From NCBI GenBank assembly GCA_017520365.1, contig JAFXFQ010000023.1, positions 1-6,092 of the forward strand: a stretch of 6,092 nt of DNA, read 5' to 3'. Positions 1 through 4,948 of this stretch are shown here, one piece after another. How positions within the stretch are numbered: position 1 is the stretch's first letter; every line of letters starts with the position of its first letter. The position numbers and the translations under genes were made by a program. The notes under the pieces were generated by a model. That model was not told the DNA's origin. It worked only from the letters and a program-made list of their open reading frames with translations, and ran no database searches. Source of the DNA: Clostridia bacterium (GTDB taxonomy: Bacteria; Bacillota; Clostridia; Oscillospirales; CAG-272).

Positions 1-224
1 CCATCGCCGTCAAAGTCCGCCGTGTTCATATCATACGAATCTGAGGAGGTGCCAGCGAGCGCAGACTTTATGGTGAGAGAATCTATGGCGTTGACGGAGC
101 CTGAATTATCAACGTCACCGAGCATATAGCTGTCGTCCTCCTTGATCTCTGCCGCGGAAATGCAGGTAACAAGGCTTCCGACGAGCATCAGCAAAGAGAG
201 CAATACAGAAACTATTCTTTTCAT
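1..224 (-). CDS. Secreted dockerin-repeat protein, 5' part only
   Basis: The reading frame starts at the ATG complementary to 222-224 and runs off the left edge after 74 complete codons. Residues 1-25 form a classic signal peptide: basic MKR, a hydrophobic core rich in Leu and Val, then a small-residue AA end. Directly after it comes a type I dockerin-like calcium loop at residues 36-48 (GDVDNSGSVNAID, ligand positions D37, D39, S41, N45, D48) with a following helix, and a second loop beginning at D70 (DFDGDG) where the window ends. A ribosome binding site AAAGGA lies about 8 nt upstream. In the family, dockerins bind cohesin modules and anchor secreted proteins to scaffolds or cell surface. 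A dockerin right behind the signal peptide is less usual than a C-terminal one. The rest of the protein is outside the window, so any catalytic domain is unknown. The first loop has Ser where Asp is common. Confidence 0.85.
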   Translation of the reverse strand, partial: MKRIVSVLLSLLMLVGSLVTCISAAEIKEDDSYMLGDVDNSGSVNAIDSLTIKSALAGTSSDSYDMNTADFDGD

Positions 225-261
225 TTTCTTATTCCTTTCGCAAACATTCTTATACAAGTTG

Positions 262-290
262 ATTTTATCACAGGGCATATACGTTGTCAA
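262..290 (-). promoter_or_regulatory. Sigma-A-type promoter of the dockerin gene
   Basis: On the minus strand, -35 TTGACA (285-290), a 17-nt spacer, and -10 TAAAAT (262-267) preceded by TGA, an extended -10. The predicted start lies near 255, giving a 5' leader of about 30 nt before the ATG at 224. Seen directly in sequence; activity is inferred. Confidence 0.8.
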
Positions 291-342
291 CGGAAACGGA
301 GGCGTTTTCCCGTTATTTTTCACACAAAAGCCAAAAAACCTA

Positions 343-372
343 TTGACAAATATGTGCATCTCGTTTTATAAT
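343..372 (+). promoter_or_regulatory. Consensus promoter of the T-box/trpB transcript
   Basis: Perfect -35 TTGACA (343-348) and perfect -10 TATAAT (367-372) with an 18-nt spacer. The start is predicted near A379, just ahead of the T-box leader. It is back to back with the promoter at 262-290, about 50 bp apart, and the gap holds only a weak imperfect hairpin at 292-310. Confidence 0.9.
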
Positions 373-378
373 TACTCC

Positions 379-607
379 ATACTAAACCTATGATCAAGAG
401 TAGTAACCCGTATTCGGAGCTCAAAGAGAGCCGCAGTCGGTGAGAAGCGGCAGCAGAGGTACGGATGAATGGACTTGTGAGGGCGGCCCGAACAAAGTAG
501 GCGTCGACGGTTCCCTGCCGTTATACGGGGGTCGCATTATCTGTGCGCTTATCCAAAGGTGGCTTATTTTACTTTCGTTCCTTCGGAGCGGAGGTTTTTT
601 GTTTTTT
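379..607 (+). promoter_or_regulatory. T-box riboswitch leader, tryptophan type
   Basis: A T-box leader senses uncharged tRNA by pairing its specifier codon with the anticodon and its UGGN bulge with the tRNA acceptor end; binding stabilises an antiterminator. Here the typical landmarks appear in order: AAGAGTAGTAAC at the base of Stem I (395-406), the Stem I distal element with AGAGAG (425-430) and GGTGAGAAGCGGC, the specifier region GAATGGACTTGTGAG with TGG at 470-472, a Stem III-like element near 510-535, and the T-box AAAGGTGGC (555-563). TGGC pairs with the GCCA end expected of bacterial tRNA-Trp (discriminator G). AAGG (556-559) can pair with CCTT (580-583), which competes with the terminator at 572-594. 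The gene downstream is trpB, matching a Trp specifier. The segment after TGGC departs from the usual ACCGCG, so the second antiterminator helix looks weak. Confidence 0.88.
572..607 (+). terminator. T-box-controlled intrinsic terminator
   Basis: A 9-bp stem (572-580 with 586-594, several G-U pairs; a tenth pair 581-585 is possible) followed by TTTTTT at 595-600, one G, then TTTTTT. Its 5' arm includes C580, which the antiterminator needs for AAGG/CCTT pairing, so the two structures exclude each other. From 608 to 700 nothing else is recognisable. Confidence 0.85.
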
Positions 608-712
608 CAGAGGTGTTTATGTACTATTCAGGTTTCCGATGGCGTTTCTGACAACGCTTACAGCTTACAGCTTTAAATCAACTGCAACTACTTATATATC
701 AGGAGAATTAAT

Positions 713-1945
713 ATGAAAACATACAGAGATTTCGTTAACTATACAAAAGAGTTTCCCACAGCCGACGGCTATTTCGGCGAATTCGGCGGTGCATTCCTCC
801 CCCCCGAGCTTGAACCCGCATTTCGTGAGGCAGATGATGCGTATGAGGCGATCTGCCATTCGGCACAGTTTATAAACGAGCTTCGCCGTATCCGTAAGGA
901 GTTCCAGGGCAGACCCACCCCCGTTTACCACTGTCAGCGTCTTTCCGAGATGTTCACAAACTGCCAGATCTACCTGAAGCGCGAGGACCTTAACTACACG
1001 GGTGCTCACAAGCTCAACCACTGCATGGGCGAGGGTCTTCTTGCAAAATATATGGGTAAAAAGAAGCTTATCGCAGAGACCGGCGCCGGCCAGCACGGTG
1101 TTGCTATTGCAACAGCTGCGGCATACTTCGGTATGGAATGCGACGTTTACATGGGTGAGGTAGACATTGCAAAGCAGCATCCCAACGTTATTCGTATGAA
1201 GATGCTTGGCGCAAACGTTATCCCCGTTACCCACGGTCTCAAGACCCTCAAGGAAGCTGTTGACGCAGCGTTTGAGGCATATCTCAGAGAATACAAGGAT
1301 GCAATCTACTGCATCGGAAGCGCTCTCGGCCCTCACCCCTTCCCCAAGATGGTCCGCGATTTCCAGTCTGTTATCGGCTACGAGATGAGAGATCAGTTTA
1401 TGGAGATGACAGGTATCATGCCCGATGCTGTCTGCGCATCCGTTGGCGGCGGCTCAAACTCCATCGGCACCTTTGTTCCCTTCCTCGGTGACCCCGTTGA
1501 CATCATCGGCGTTGAGCCTCTCGGCCGCGGTCACAACGTTGGCGATCACGCCGCTACAATGGCATACGGCACAAAGGGCCGTCTCCACGGCTTTGAGAGC
1601 TACCTTTTGCAGGACGAAAACGGCGAGCCTCTCCCCGTTTACTCCATCGCATCCGGCCTTGATTACCCCGGTGTTGGCCCCGAGCACGCATATCTCCGTG
1701 ACTCCGGCCGCGTTCGCTATGAGACTGTCAGCGATGAGGAGGCAATGGAGGCATTCTTCCTTCTTTCCAGAAAGGAAGGCATCATCCCCGCCATTGAAAG
1801 CTCCCACGCCGTTGCATACGCCATCAGATACGCAAAGGAGCACAAGTCAGGCTCCATCCTCGTCACTCTCTCCGGCCGCGGCGACAAGGATATTGACTAC
1901 GTTTACGAAAACTACGGCTGCGGCGAAAAATTCAATATTAAGTAA
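713..1945 (+). CDS. trpB: Tryptophan synthase beta chain
   Basis: TrpB condenses L-serine with indole to give L-tryptophan using pyridoxal phosphate. The 410-residue length is normal for the family. Visible motifs are LKREDLNYTGAHK with K100 as the PLP-binding lysine, AETGAGQHG (121-129) with the catalytic E122, the phosphate-binding GGGSN loop (245-249), GLDYPGVGPEH (315-325), and TLSGRGDKD (385-393) at the cofactor ring end. The start ATG has AGGAG at 701-705, 7 nt upstream. It stands alone: no trpA or other trp gene is nearby, and a terminator follows at once. The T-box leader with a TGG specifier makes it responsive to uncharged tRNA-Trp. A stand-alone copy could serve indole salvage or supply a TrpA encoded elsewhere; the window cannot tell. 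Codons are richer in G and C than those of the next two genes. The last 68 nt recur at 4946-5013. Confidence 0.97.
   Translation: MKTYRDFVNYTKEFPTADGYFGEFGGAFLPPELEPAFREADDAYEAICHSAQFINELRRIRKEFQGRPTPVYHCQRLSEMFTNCQIYLKREDLNYTGAHKLNHCMGEGLLAKYMGKKKLIAETGAGQHGVAIATAAAYFGMECDVYMGEVDIAKQHPNVIRMKMLGANVIPVTHGLKTLKEAVDAAFEAYLREYKDAIYCIGSALGPHPFPKMVRDFQSVIGYEMRDQFMEMTGIMPDAVCASVGGGSNSIGTFVPFLGDPVDIIGVEPLGRGHNVGDHAATMAYGTKGRLHGFESYLLQDENGEPLPVYSIASGLDYPGVGPEHAYLRDSGRVRYETVSDEEAMEAFFLLSRKEGIIPAIESSHAVAYAIRYAKEHKSGSILVTLSGRGDKDIDYVYENYGCGEKFNIK
1878..1945 (+). repeat. Direct repeat, left copy (3' end of trpB)
   Basis: These 68 nt, ending exactly at the trpB stop codon, match 4946-5013 in the same orientation at 65 of 68 positions. 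The differences (T1894/C4962, C1918/T4986, T1939/C5007) are all third-codon, synonymous changes. Homology ends abruptly on both sides. This could be the left attachment site (attL) of an integrated element. Confidence 0.9.
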
Positions 1946-1951
1946 TTCTAT

Positions 1952-1983
1952 CAGACCGTTGCAAAAGCAACGGTCTGTTTTTT
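1952..1983 (+). terminator. Intrinsic terminator of trpB
   Basis: A perfect 11-bp stem CAGACCGTTGC/GCAACGGTCTG (1952-1962 with 1967-1977), an AAAA loop and a six-T tract (1978-1983). It begins 7 nt after the trpB stop. It differs completely from the terminator behind the trpB remnant at 5017-5051. Confidence 0.93.
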
Positions 1984-1986
1984 GAT

Positions 1987-2015
1987 TTGTCAAAAAGTTT
2001 GTTAGAAAATATTTA
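1987..2015 (+). promoter_or_regulatory. Possible weak promoter of the recombinase gene
   Basis: TTGTCA (1987-1992), a 17-nt spacer and TATTTA (2010-2015). The match is moderate. It would leave a leader of about 100 nt before the ATG at 2124. The rest of 1984-2123 is AT-rich with no recognisable gene. Confidence 0.3.
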
Positions 2016-2123
2016 AAATTATATGGGGAGCCGTTTTTTACGGATGTTTTTTCTTTATCGGCAGGGAGAATTTCATTTTTTCGACGTATACAATTATGTC
2101 ATCACCACTTGAAAGGAACAGAA

Positions 2124-2948
2124 ATGGAAAACTTACTGAAACGGTACAGAGATCATTTATGCGAAAACGAAAAAAGCACCTCCACCATTGAAAAATACGT
2201 AAGAGATGCCGAAAGGTTTATTGAGTTTTTGGATGGAAGAGAAATTGGCAGAAGCGTAGTTCTTCAATACAAAAGCTTCCTTTGTGCAAATTACAAAAGA
2301 GCGGGAGCAAACTCTATGCTTTGTGCTCTTAATTCCCTGCTCTCTTTTATGGAAAAGGGAGAATACTGCGTTAAGCTTTTCAAAATACAAAGAAAGCTGT
2401 TTTGCTCGGAGGAAACGGAGCTTTCACGAAGCGAATACAAAAGGCTTGCAAATGCGGCAAAGGAAAAAGGCAACGAGCGGCTTTGTCTCATAATACAAAC
2501 AATATGTACAACGGGAATGCGTATAAGCGAGCTTGAATATATAACAGTAGAGGCTGCCCTGTGCGGTGAAGCCACCGTATGTTGCAAAGGAAAGACAAGA
2601 AGCATTTTCTTGGTTTCCGATCTTTGCCAAAGACTTCTCGACTATGCGAAAAGAAACGGTATCACCGACGGGTGTATTTTTATAACCAGAAACAAAAAGC
2701 CTGTTGACCGTTCCAACGTATGGAGAGAAATGAAAAAGCTTTGCATCAAGGCGGGAGTTTCCGAGAAAAAGGTGTTTCCCCACAATCTGAGGCATCTTTT
2801 TGCAAGAACCTTTTACAACAGCGAAAAGGATATTGCAACTCTTTCGGACATTCTCGGTCATTCAAGCATCGATACTACGAGAATATATATTATTTCCTCG
2901 GGCAAGCAGCATCGTGAGAAGCTTGAAGGGATGGATCTTCTTCTCTAA
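2124..2948 (+). CDS. Tyrosine recombinase (XerC/D-like integrase/invertase)
   Basis: A 274-residue phage-integrase-family protein that would cut and rejoin DNA at specific paired sites. An N-terminal SAM-like core-binding domain (about 1-90) precedes the catalytic domain. The catalytic set is complete: R133 (TGMRISE), K155 (CKGKTR), H220 and R223 (HNLRH), H246 (LGHSS) and nucleophile Y255 (TTRIY). I chose ATG 2124 over the upstream TTG 2109 because AAAGGA at 2112-2117 sits 6 nt before the ATG. It ends 54 nt before the first of two inverted 28-bp dif-like sites, so the simplest role is inverting that segment, as dedicated invertases next to phase-variable switches do. It also lies just inside the trpB direct repeat, where an element integrase would be expected. 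The sequence does not decide between these roles. Its codons are AT-richer than those of trpB, suggesting acquisition. It is only distantly similar to the recombinase remnant at 4790-4948. Confidence 0.92.
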   Translation: MENLLKRYRDHLCENEKSTSTIEKYVRDAERFIEFLDGREIGRSVVLQYKSFLCANYKRAGANSMLCALNSLLSFMEKGEYCVKLFKIQRKLFCSEETELSRSEYKRLANAAKEKGNERLCLIIQTICTTGMRISELEYITVEAALCGEATVCCKGKTRSIFLVSDLCQRLLDYAKRNGITDGCIFITRNKKPVDRSNVWREMKKLCIKAGVSEKKVFPHNLRHLFARTFYNSEKDIATLSDILGHSSIDTTRIYIISSGKQHREKLEGMDLLL

Positions 2949-2954
2949 AGAAAA

Positions 2955-2986
2955 TCAGACAAAACGGATTTGACCGCTTTGTCTGA
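2955..2986 (+). terminator. Hairpin after the recombinase gene
   Basis: TCAGACAAA (2955-2963) pairs with TTTGTCTGA (2978-2986); after one A-C mismatch CGG (2965-2967) pairs with CCG (2974-2976) around a 6-nt loop. There is no clean T tract after it (ATCGTGTTCTTATT), so it is a weak or imperfect terminator, starting 6 nt after the stop. Confidence 0.5.
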
Positions 2987-3002
2987 ATCGTGTTCTTATT
3001 GA

Positions 3003-3030
3003 TTACAACATAATCGGCATTATGTTGTAA
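3003..3030. repeat. Left dif-like recombination site (IR-L)
   Basis: A 28-bp palindrome: arm TTACAACATAA, 6-bp spacer TCGGCA, then the exact reverse complement of the arm. Pairing extends one base outward (A3002-T3031). The 11-6-11 layout and the right arm beginning TTATGTT resemble known dif sites (E. coli XerD arm TTATGTTAAAT). The central CGGC is not self-complementary, so the site has a direction. The reverse complement of the whole 28 bp recurs exactly at 3233-3260. Confidence 0.9.
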
Positions 3031-3033
3031 TTG

Positions 3034-3042
3034 TGGTATAAT
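3034..3042 (+). promoter_or_regulatory. Possible extended -10 pointing right
   Basis: TGGTATAAT is a perfect extended -10, but no -35 lies at the right distance; that position is the central spacer of IR-L. If used, transcription would stop at the hairpin 3133-3189 and yield an RNA of about 145 nt. A bound recombinase would block it. Confidence 0.3.
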
Positions 3043-3062
3043 TTGCATATACTACCAAGTTC

Positions 3063-3091
3063 ATATTACCATTTAATACATATAAAATCAA
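3063..3091 (-). promoter_or_regulatory. Promoter within the invertible segment, now facing left
   Basis: On the minus strand, -35 TTGATT (3086-3091), a 17-nt spacer, and -10 TAATAT (3063-3068) preceded by TGG, with AT-rich sequence upstream. It now fires toward the 3' end of the recombinase gene, giving at most antisense RNA through IR-L. After inversion it would face the gene at 3396. No comparable promoter is visible between 3261 and 3395. Confidence 0.65.
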
Positions 3092-3132
3092 GCGTTTGTG
3101 AAAAATAATTTGAATTAATCTTTTTAAAAGCG

Positions 3133-3189
3133 CAAAAACAAAGCCTTTATCGATAATTTTCAAATTTCAAAATAAAGGCTTTGTTTTTG
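3133..3189. terminator. Terminator hairpin inside the invertible segment
   Basis: A perfect 18-bp stem (3133-3150 with 3172-3189) with a 21-nt loop. The core AAAGCCTTTAT/ATAAAGGCTTT is flanked by A-rich and T-rich ends, so it should work from both sides; TTTTTGTTCTTGTTT follows on the plus strand. In the present orientation it shields the downstream gene from read-through. Confidence 0.75.
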
Positions 3190-3232
3190 TTCTTGTTTCA
3201 TTTATGCAACTTCTTTTTTTGTTGTTTAACAT

Positions 3233-3260
3233 TTACAACATAATGCCGATTATGTTGTAA
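3233..3260. repeat. Right dif-like recombination site (IR-R)
   Basis: The exact reverse complement of IR-L over all 28 bp: the same 11-bp arms, with spacer TGCCGA in place of TCGGCA. The opposite spacer direction predicts inversion, not deletion, when it recombines with IR-L. Pairing extends one base (T3232-A3261). Confidence 0.9.
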
Positions 3261-3280
3261 AATACAAACAAAGGAGCTGC

Positions 3281-3292
3281 TTAGGTTGTAAA
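3281..3292 (+). repeat. Extra recombinase half-site outside IR-R
   Basis: TTAGGTTGTAAA matches the arm sequence TTATGTTGTAAA at 3250-3261 at 11 of 12 positions, in the same direction and 31 bp downstream, about three helical turns. It may be an accessory binding site. I see no counterpart outside IR-L. Chance cannot be excluded for one 12-mer. Confidence 0.45.
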
Positions 3293-3333
3293 GGTATGCA
3301 GATTTGTTGAAATAGGTGGAAAGGGTGATTGAA

Positions 3334-3399
3334 ATGCGGTTATTATCTCATTGTGTTTTCAAGTATATTTTTCATTTTAGAAAGGAGATTTGTTTATGA
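3334..3399 (+). CDS. Possible 21-codon leader ORF overlapping the secreted gene
   Basis: ATG at 3334-3336 has a good ribosome binding site (GAAAGGGTGAT, 3319-3329, about 4-8 nt upstream) and reads 21 codons to a TGA at 3397-3399. That stop overlaps the ATG of the next gene (3396-3398) as ATGA, the usual sign of translational coupling. The peptide begins MRLLSHCVFKYIFHF and is basic and hydrophobic, with no recognised family. Its last codons cover the ribosome binding site of the next gene. It may be a real coupled leader peptide or a chance ORF; the combination of ribosome site and exact ATGA overlap makes it worth listing. Confidence 0.4.
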   Translation: MRLLSHCVFKYIFHFRKEICL

Positions 3400-4700
3400 A
3401 AAAATTATTATCCGTTTTATTAGTTTGTTCAATGATACTTCTAACGCCCCTATCTGCTTTTGCAATCGATACGGAGGCAGAAGTCGAAAAGTATGATTTA
3501 GAAGAGCTGTTTGCAAATTATAAGGATTTTTCCACCGACGAAATGATTGAATTTATTAATGCAAATCCGCAAGTTGCATATCTTTTAAATTCGATCAGAT
3601 CAACCCGCACTTACGAAGACACCTCCGGCAACTTTATGCTTTTTGTTCATCTTGAAAGAGAAGGAGGTCTTGTCGGCGCGGAAAAGATGCCTGACGTTAA
3701 AAAGCTTGGTGTTATCGAAGAAAACAGCTCTAAGTATCTGCTTAGCACCGCACGCGTTACAAAGCCTACCGAAGATGAAATAACCTGGAACCAGCTCGGA
3801 GAATTGGGCAATAGGCTCATGACAGTTGAGCTTATCGGAGGATTCGTGGATTATGCGTGCTCTCTTGAGCATATCGAGGGCAATGTCTTTATTTTGAATT
3901 TCATAATGAACATACTCAACGCTGAGGACGTCGTAGGTTTTTCTTGGTACGCAGATGGTGATATTTATTTGGACGATCTCACCGTATCTGTTTTGCCGGT
4001 TGATGCGGATAAGGAATCCGAAAAGTATGGTTTAGAAGATCTCTTTGTAGATTATAAAGATTTTTCTACCGGCGAAAAGCTTGAATTTCTCGCCTCCAAC
4101 CCTCAGGTTGCAAATCTTTTCTATTGGATAAGAGCAACTCGCAACAGCGGCGGTATTTCCGGTAACTTTATGTTTTTTGTTCATCTTGAAAGAGAGGGCT
4201 CCCTTTCCGGATCGGAAAAAGTACCTGATGTCAGTAAGCTGGGCATTATCGCAGAAAACAGCACTGATTATTTGTTGAGCACAGCAAGAGTCACAAATCC
4301 CACCGATGATGGAATGCCCGGGAACCGGATCGGAGAATTAGGAAACAGACTGATGACAGTTGAGCTTATCGAAGGTTTCGCAGATTATGCATGTTCTCTT
4401 GACCGCGTTGAGGGCAATAACCTTATATTGAATTTCTTAATGAACATAGTTGCCGCCGAAGACGTTGTGGGCATTTCCTGGTACAGTAACTATGATGTGT
4501 ATTATGATGATCCCAATAATGAGATCATTCCCGGAGACTGCAACGGCGACGGTGCGATAAACGGTATAGACGGAAACCTTATGAGAAGGATCCTCAGCGG
4601 AAAGGATTGCACGGTAGACCCCTTTACTGTAGATGCAAACGGAGACGGCAAGTTGAACGCTATGGATTCTTTGTTTATAAAGTTAAAAATTGCAGGATAA
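3396..4700 (+). CDS. Secreted protein with two tandem repeats and a C-terminal dockerin
   Basis: A 434-residue exported protein. ATG 3396 is chosen over the in-frame TTG 3390 because AAAGGAG (3381-3387) lies 8 nt before the ATG but only 2 nt before the TTG. Residues 1-23 are a signal peptide (MKKLLSVLLV start, AFA before the likely cleavage). Two homologous modules follow, about 31-194 and 209-372, each with landmarks EKYxLExLF, YKDFST, NPQVA, SGNFM, FVHLEREG, LLSTARVT, GELGNRLMTVEL, DYACSL and AEDVVG. I do not recognise the module's family. Residues 379-434 are a type I dockerin with two complete calcium loops: D381, N383, D385, N389, D392 and D413, N415, D417, N421, D424. In the family this anchors a protein to a cohesin-bearing scaffold or the cell surface. 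Expression is predicted to depend on the invertible segment upstream, because no clear promoter is visible between 3261 and 3395. Confidence 0.88.
   Translation: MKKLLSVLLVCSMILLTPLSAFAIDTEAEVEKYDLEELFANYKDFSTDEMIEFINANPQVAYLLNSIRSTRTYEDTSGNFMLFVHLEREGGLVGAEKMPDVKKLGVIEENSSKYLLSTARVTKPTEDEITWNQLGELGNRLMTVELIGGFVDYACSLEHIEGNVFILNFIMNILNAEDVVGFSWYADGDIYLDDLTVSVLPVDADKESEKYGLEDLFVDYKDFSTGEKLEFLASNPQVANLFYWIRATRNSGGISGNFMFFVHLEREGSLSGSEKVPDVSKLGIIAENSTDYLLSTARVTNPTDDGMPGNRIGELGNRLMTVELIEGFADYACSLDRVEGNNLILNFLMNIVAAEDVVGISWYSNYDVYYDDPNNEIIPGDCNGDGAINGIDGNLMRRILSGKDCTVDPFTVDANGDGKLNAMDSLFIKLKIAG
3486..4511 (+). repeat. Tandem duplicated coding module
   Basis: Two copies (3486-3977 and 4020-4511), offset by 534 bp or 178 codons. 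Protein similarity is high throughout, including runs such as FVHLEREG, YLLSTARVT and GELGNRLMTVEL, while many codons differ. This indicates an old in-frame duplication kept under selection. Confidence 0.85.
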
Positions 4701-4741
4701 ACAGGGGCATTTCCGTGCCTTCGGTTATTCAGCTTAAAGCT

Positions 4742-4770
4742 AAAAAGGGCGGCAAAAAGCCGCCCTTTTT
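4742..4770. terminator. Bidirectional terminator
   Basis: GGGCGGC (4747-4753) pairs with GCCGCCC (4759-4765) around AAAAA, flanked by AAAAA and TTTTT. It serves the secreted dockerin gene from the left and lies 20 nt past the stop of the minus-strand recombinase remnant. Confidence 0.92.
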
Positions 4771-4789
4771 ATTCTTATCCGCAAGAGCT

Positions 4790-4948
4790 TTATTCGTTTT
4801 CTTCTTTATTCTCGGGCTTTTTGGCTTTTATCTTCACGTTTGCCAGGGGGTTATGCTCCATTGCCGCCTCCATACCCTCATTTGATACGTGGGTATATAT
4901 CTGGGTGGTATTGAGCTGCTCATGGCCCAGGATATCCTTCAGCATGCG
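4790..4948 (-). pseudogene. C-terminal remnant of a second tyrosine recombinase
   Basis: The minus strand encodes the last 52 residues of a phage-integrase-family protein, ending at the TAA complementary to 4790-4792. It begins MLKDILGHEQLNTTQIYTHV, with the second catalytic His (LGHE) and the nucleophile Tyr (QIYTHV), then a typical NPLA tail and a Lys/Glu-rich end. Everything upstream, including the catalytic Arg and Lys and the HxxR motif, is missing: the sequence switches at about 4945/4946 into the trpB fragment on the other strand. It cannot be active alone. Its codons (CTG, ATC, GGC, CCC) resemble those of trpB more than those of the intact recombinase at 2124-2948, and the shared residues are only the family motif, so it is not a copy of that gene. 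It may have been a resident gene or belonged to an older element. Confidence 0.85.

Larger units (their letters stand above)
3003..3260. other. Predicted invertible promoter segment
   Basis: Two identical 28-bp sites in inverted orientation enclose 202 bp (3031-3232). The segment holds a promoter pointing left (3063-3091) and a strong hairpin terminator (3133-3189). As drawn, the terminator stands between the promoter region and the secreted dockerin gene, and the promoter points away from it, so the state is predicted OFF. Inversion would map the -10 to about 3195-3200 and the start to about 3207, reading toward the gene with the terminator behind it. Known invertible switches, such as fimS in E. 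coli and those of Bacteroides and Clostridioides difficile, use similar plans with tyrosine or serine recombinases. The recombinase gene next door supports this. Inversion itself has not been seen. Confidence 0.7.

Noticed and set aside
142..676. Plus-strand ORFs at 142-393 and 440-676
   Set aside because: The first is antisense to the signal-peptide region and covers promoters; the second lies inside the T-box leader and its terminator.
692..1336. Long minus-strand ORF over trpB, and others at 1425-1985 and 1454-1843
   Set aside because: They are antisense or shifted frames of an unmistakable trpB and have no family resemblance.
3003..3030. Palindromes as intrinsic terminators or plain operators
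   Set aside because: Their AT-rich stems lack a following T tract, and identical copies in strict inverted orientation beside a recombinase fit recombination sites better. An operator role is not excluded.
3003..3260. MITE-like insertion with terminal inverted repeats
   Set aside because: Each end is itself a palindrome with a dif-like layout, no target-site duplication is visible outside the ends, and the promoter/terminator content fits a switch better.
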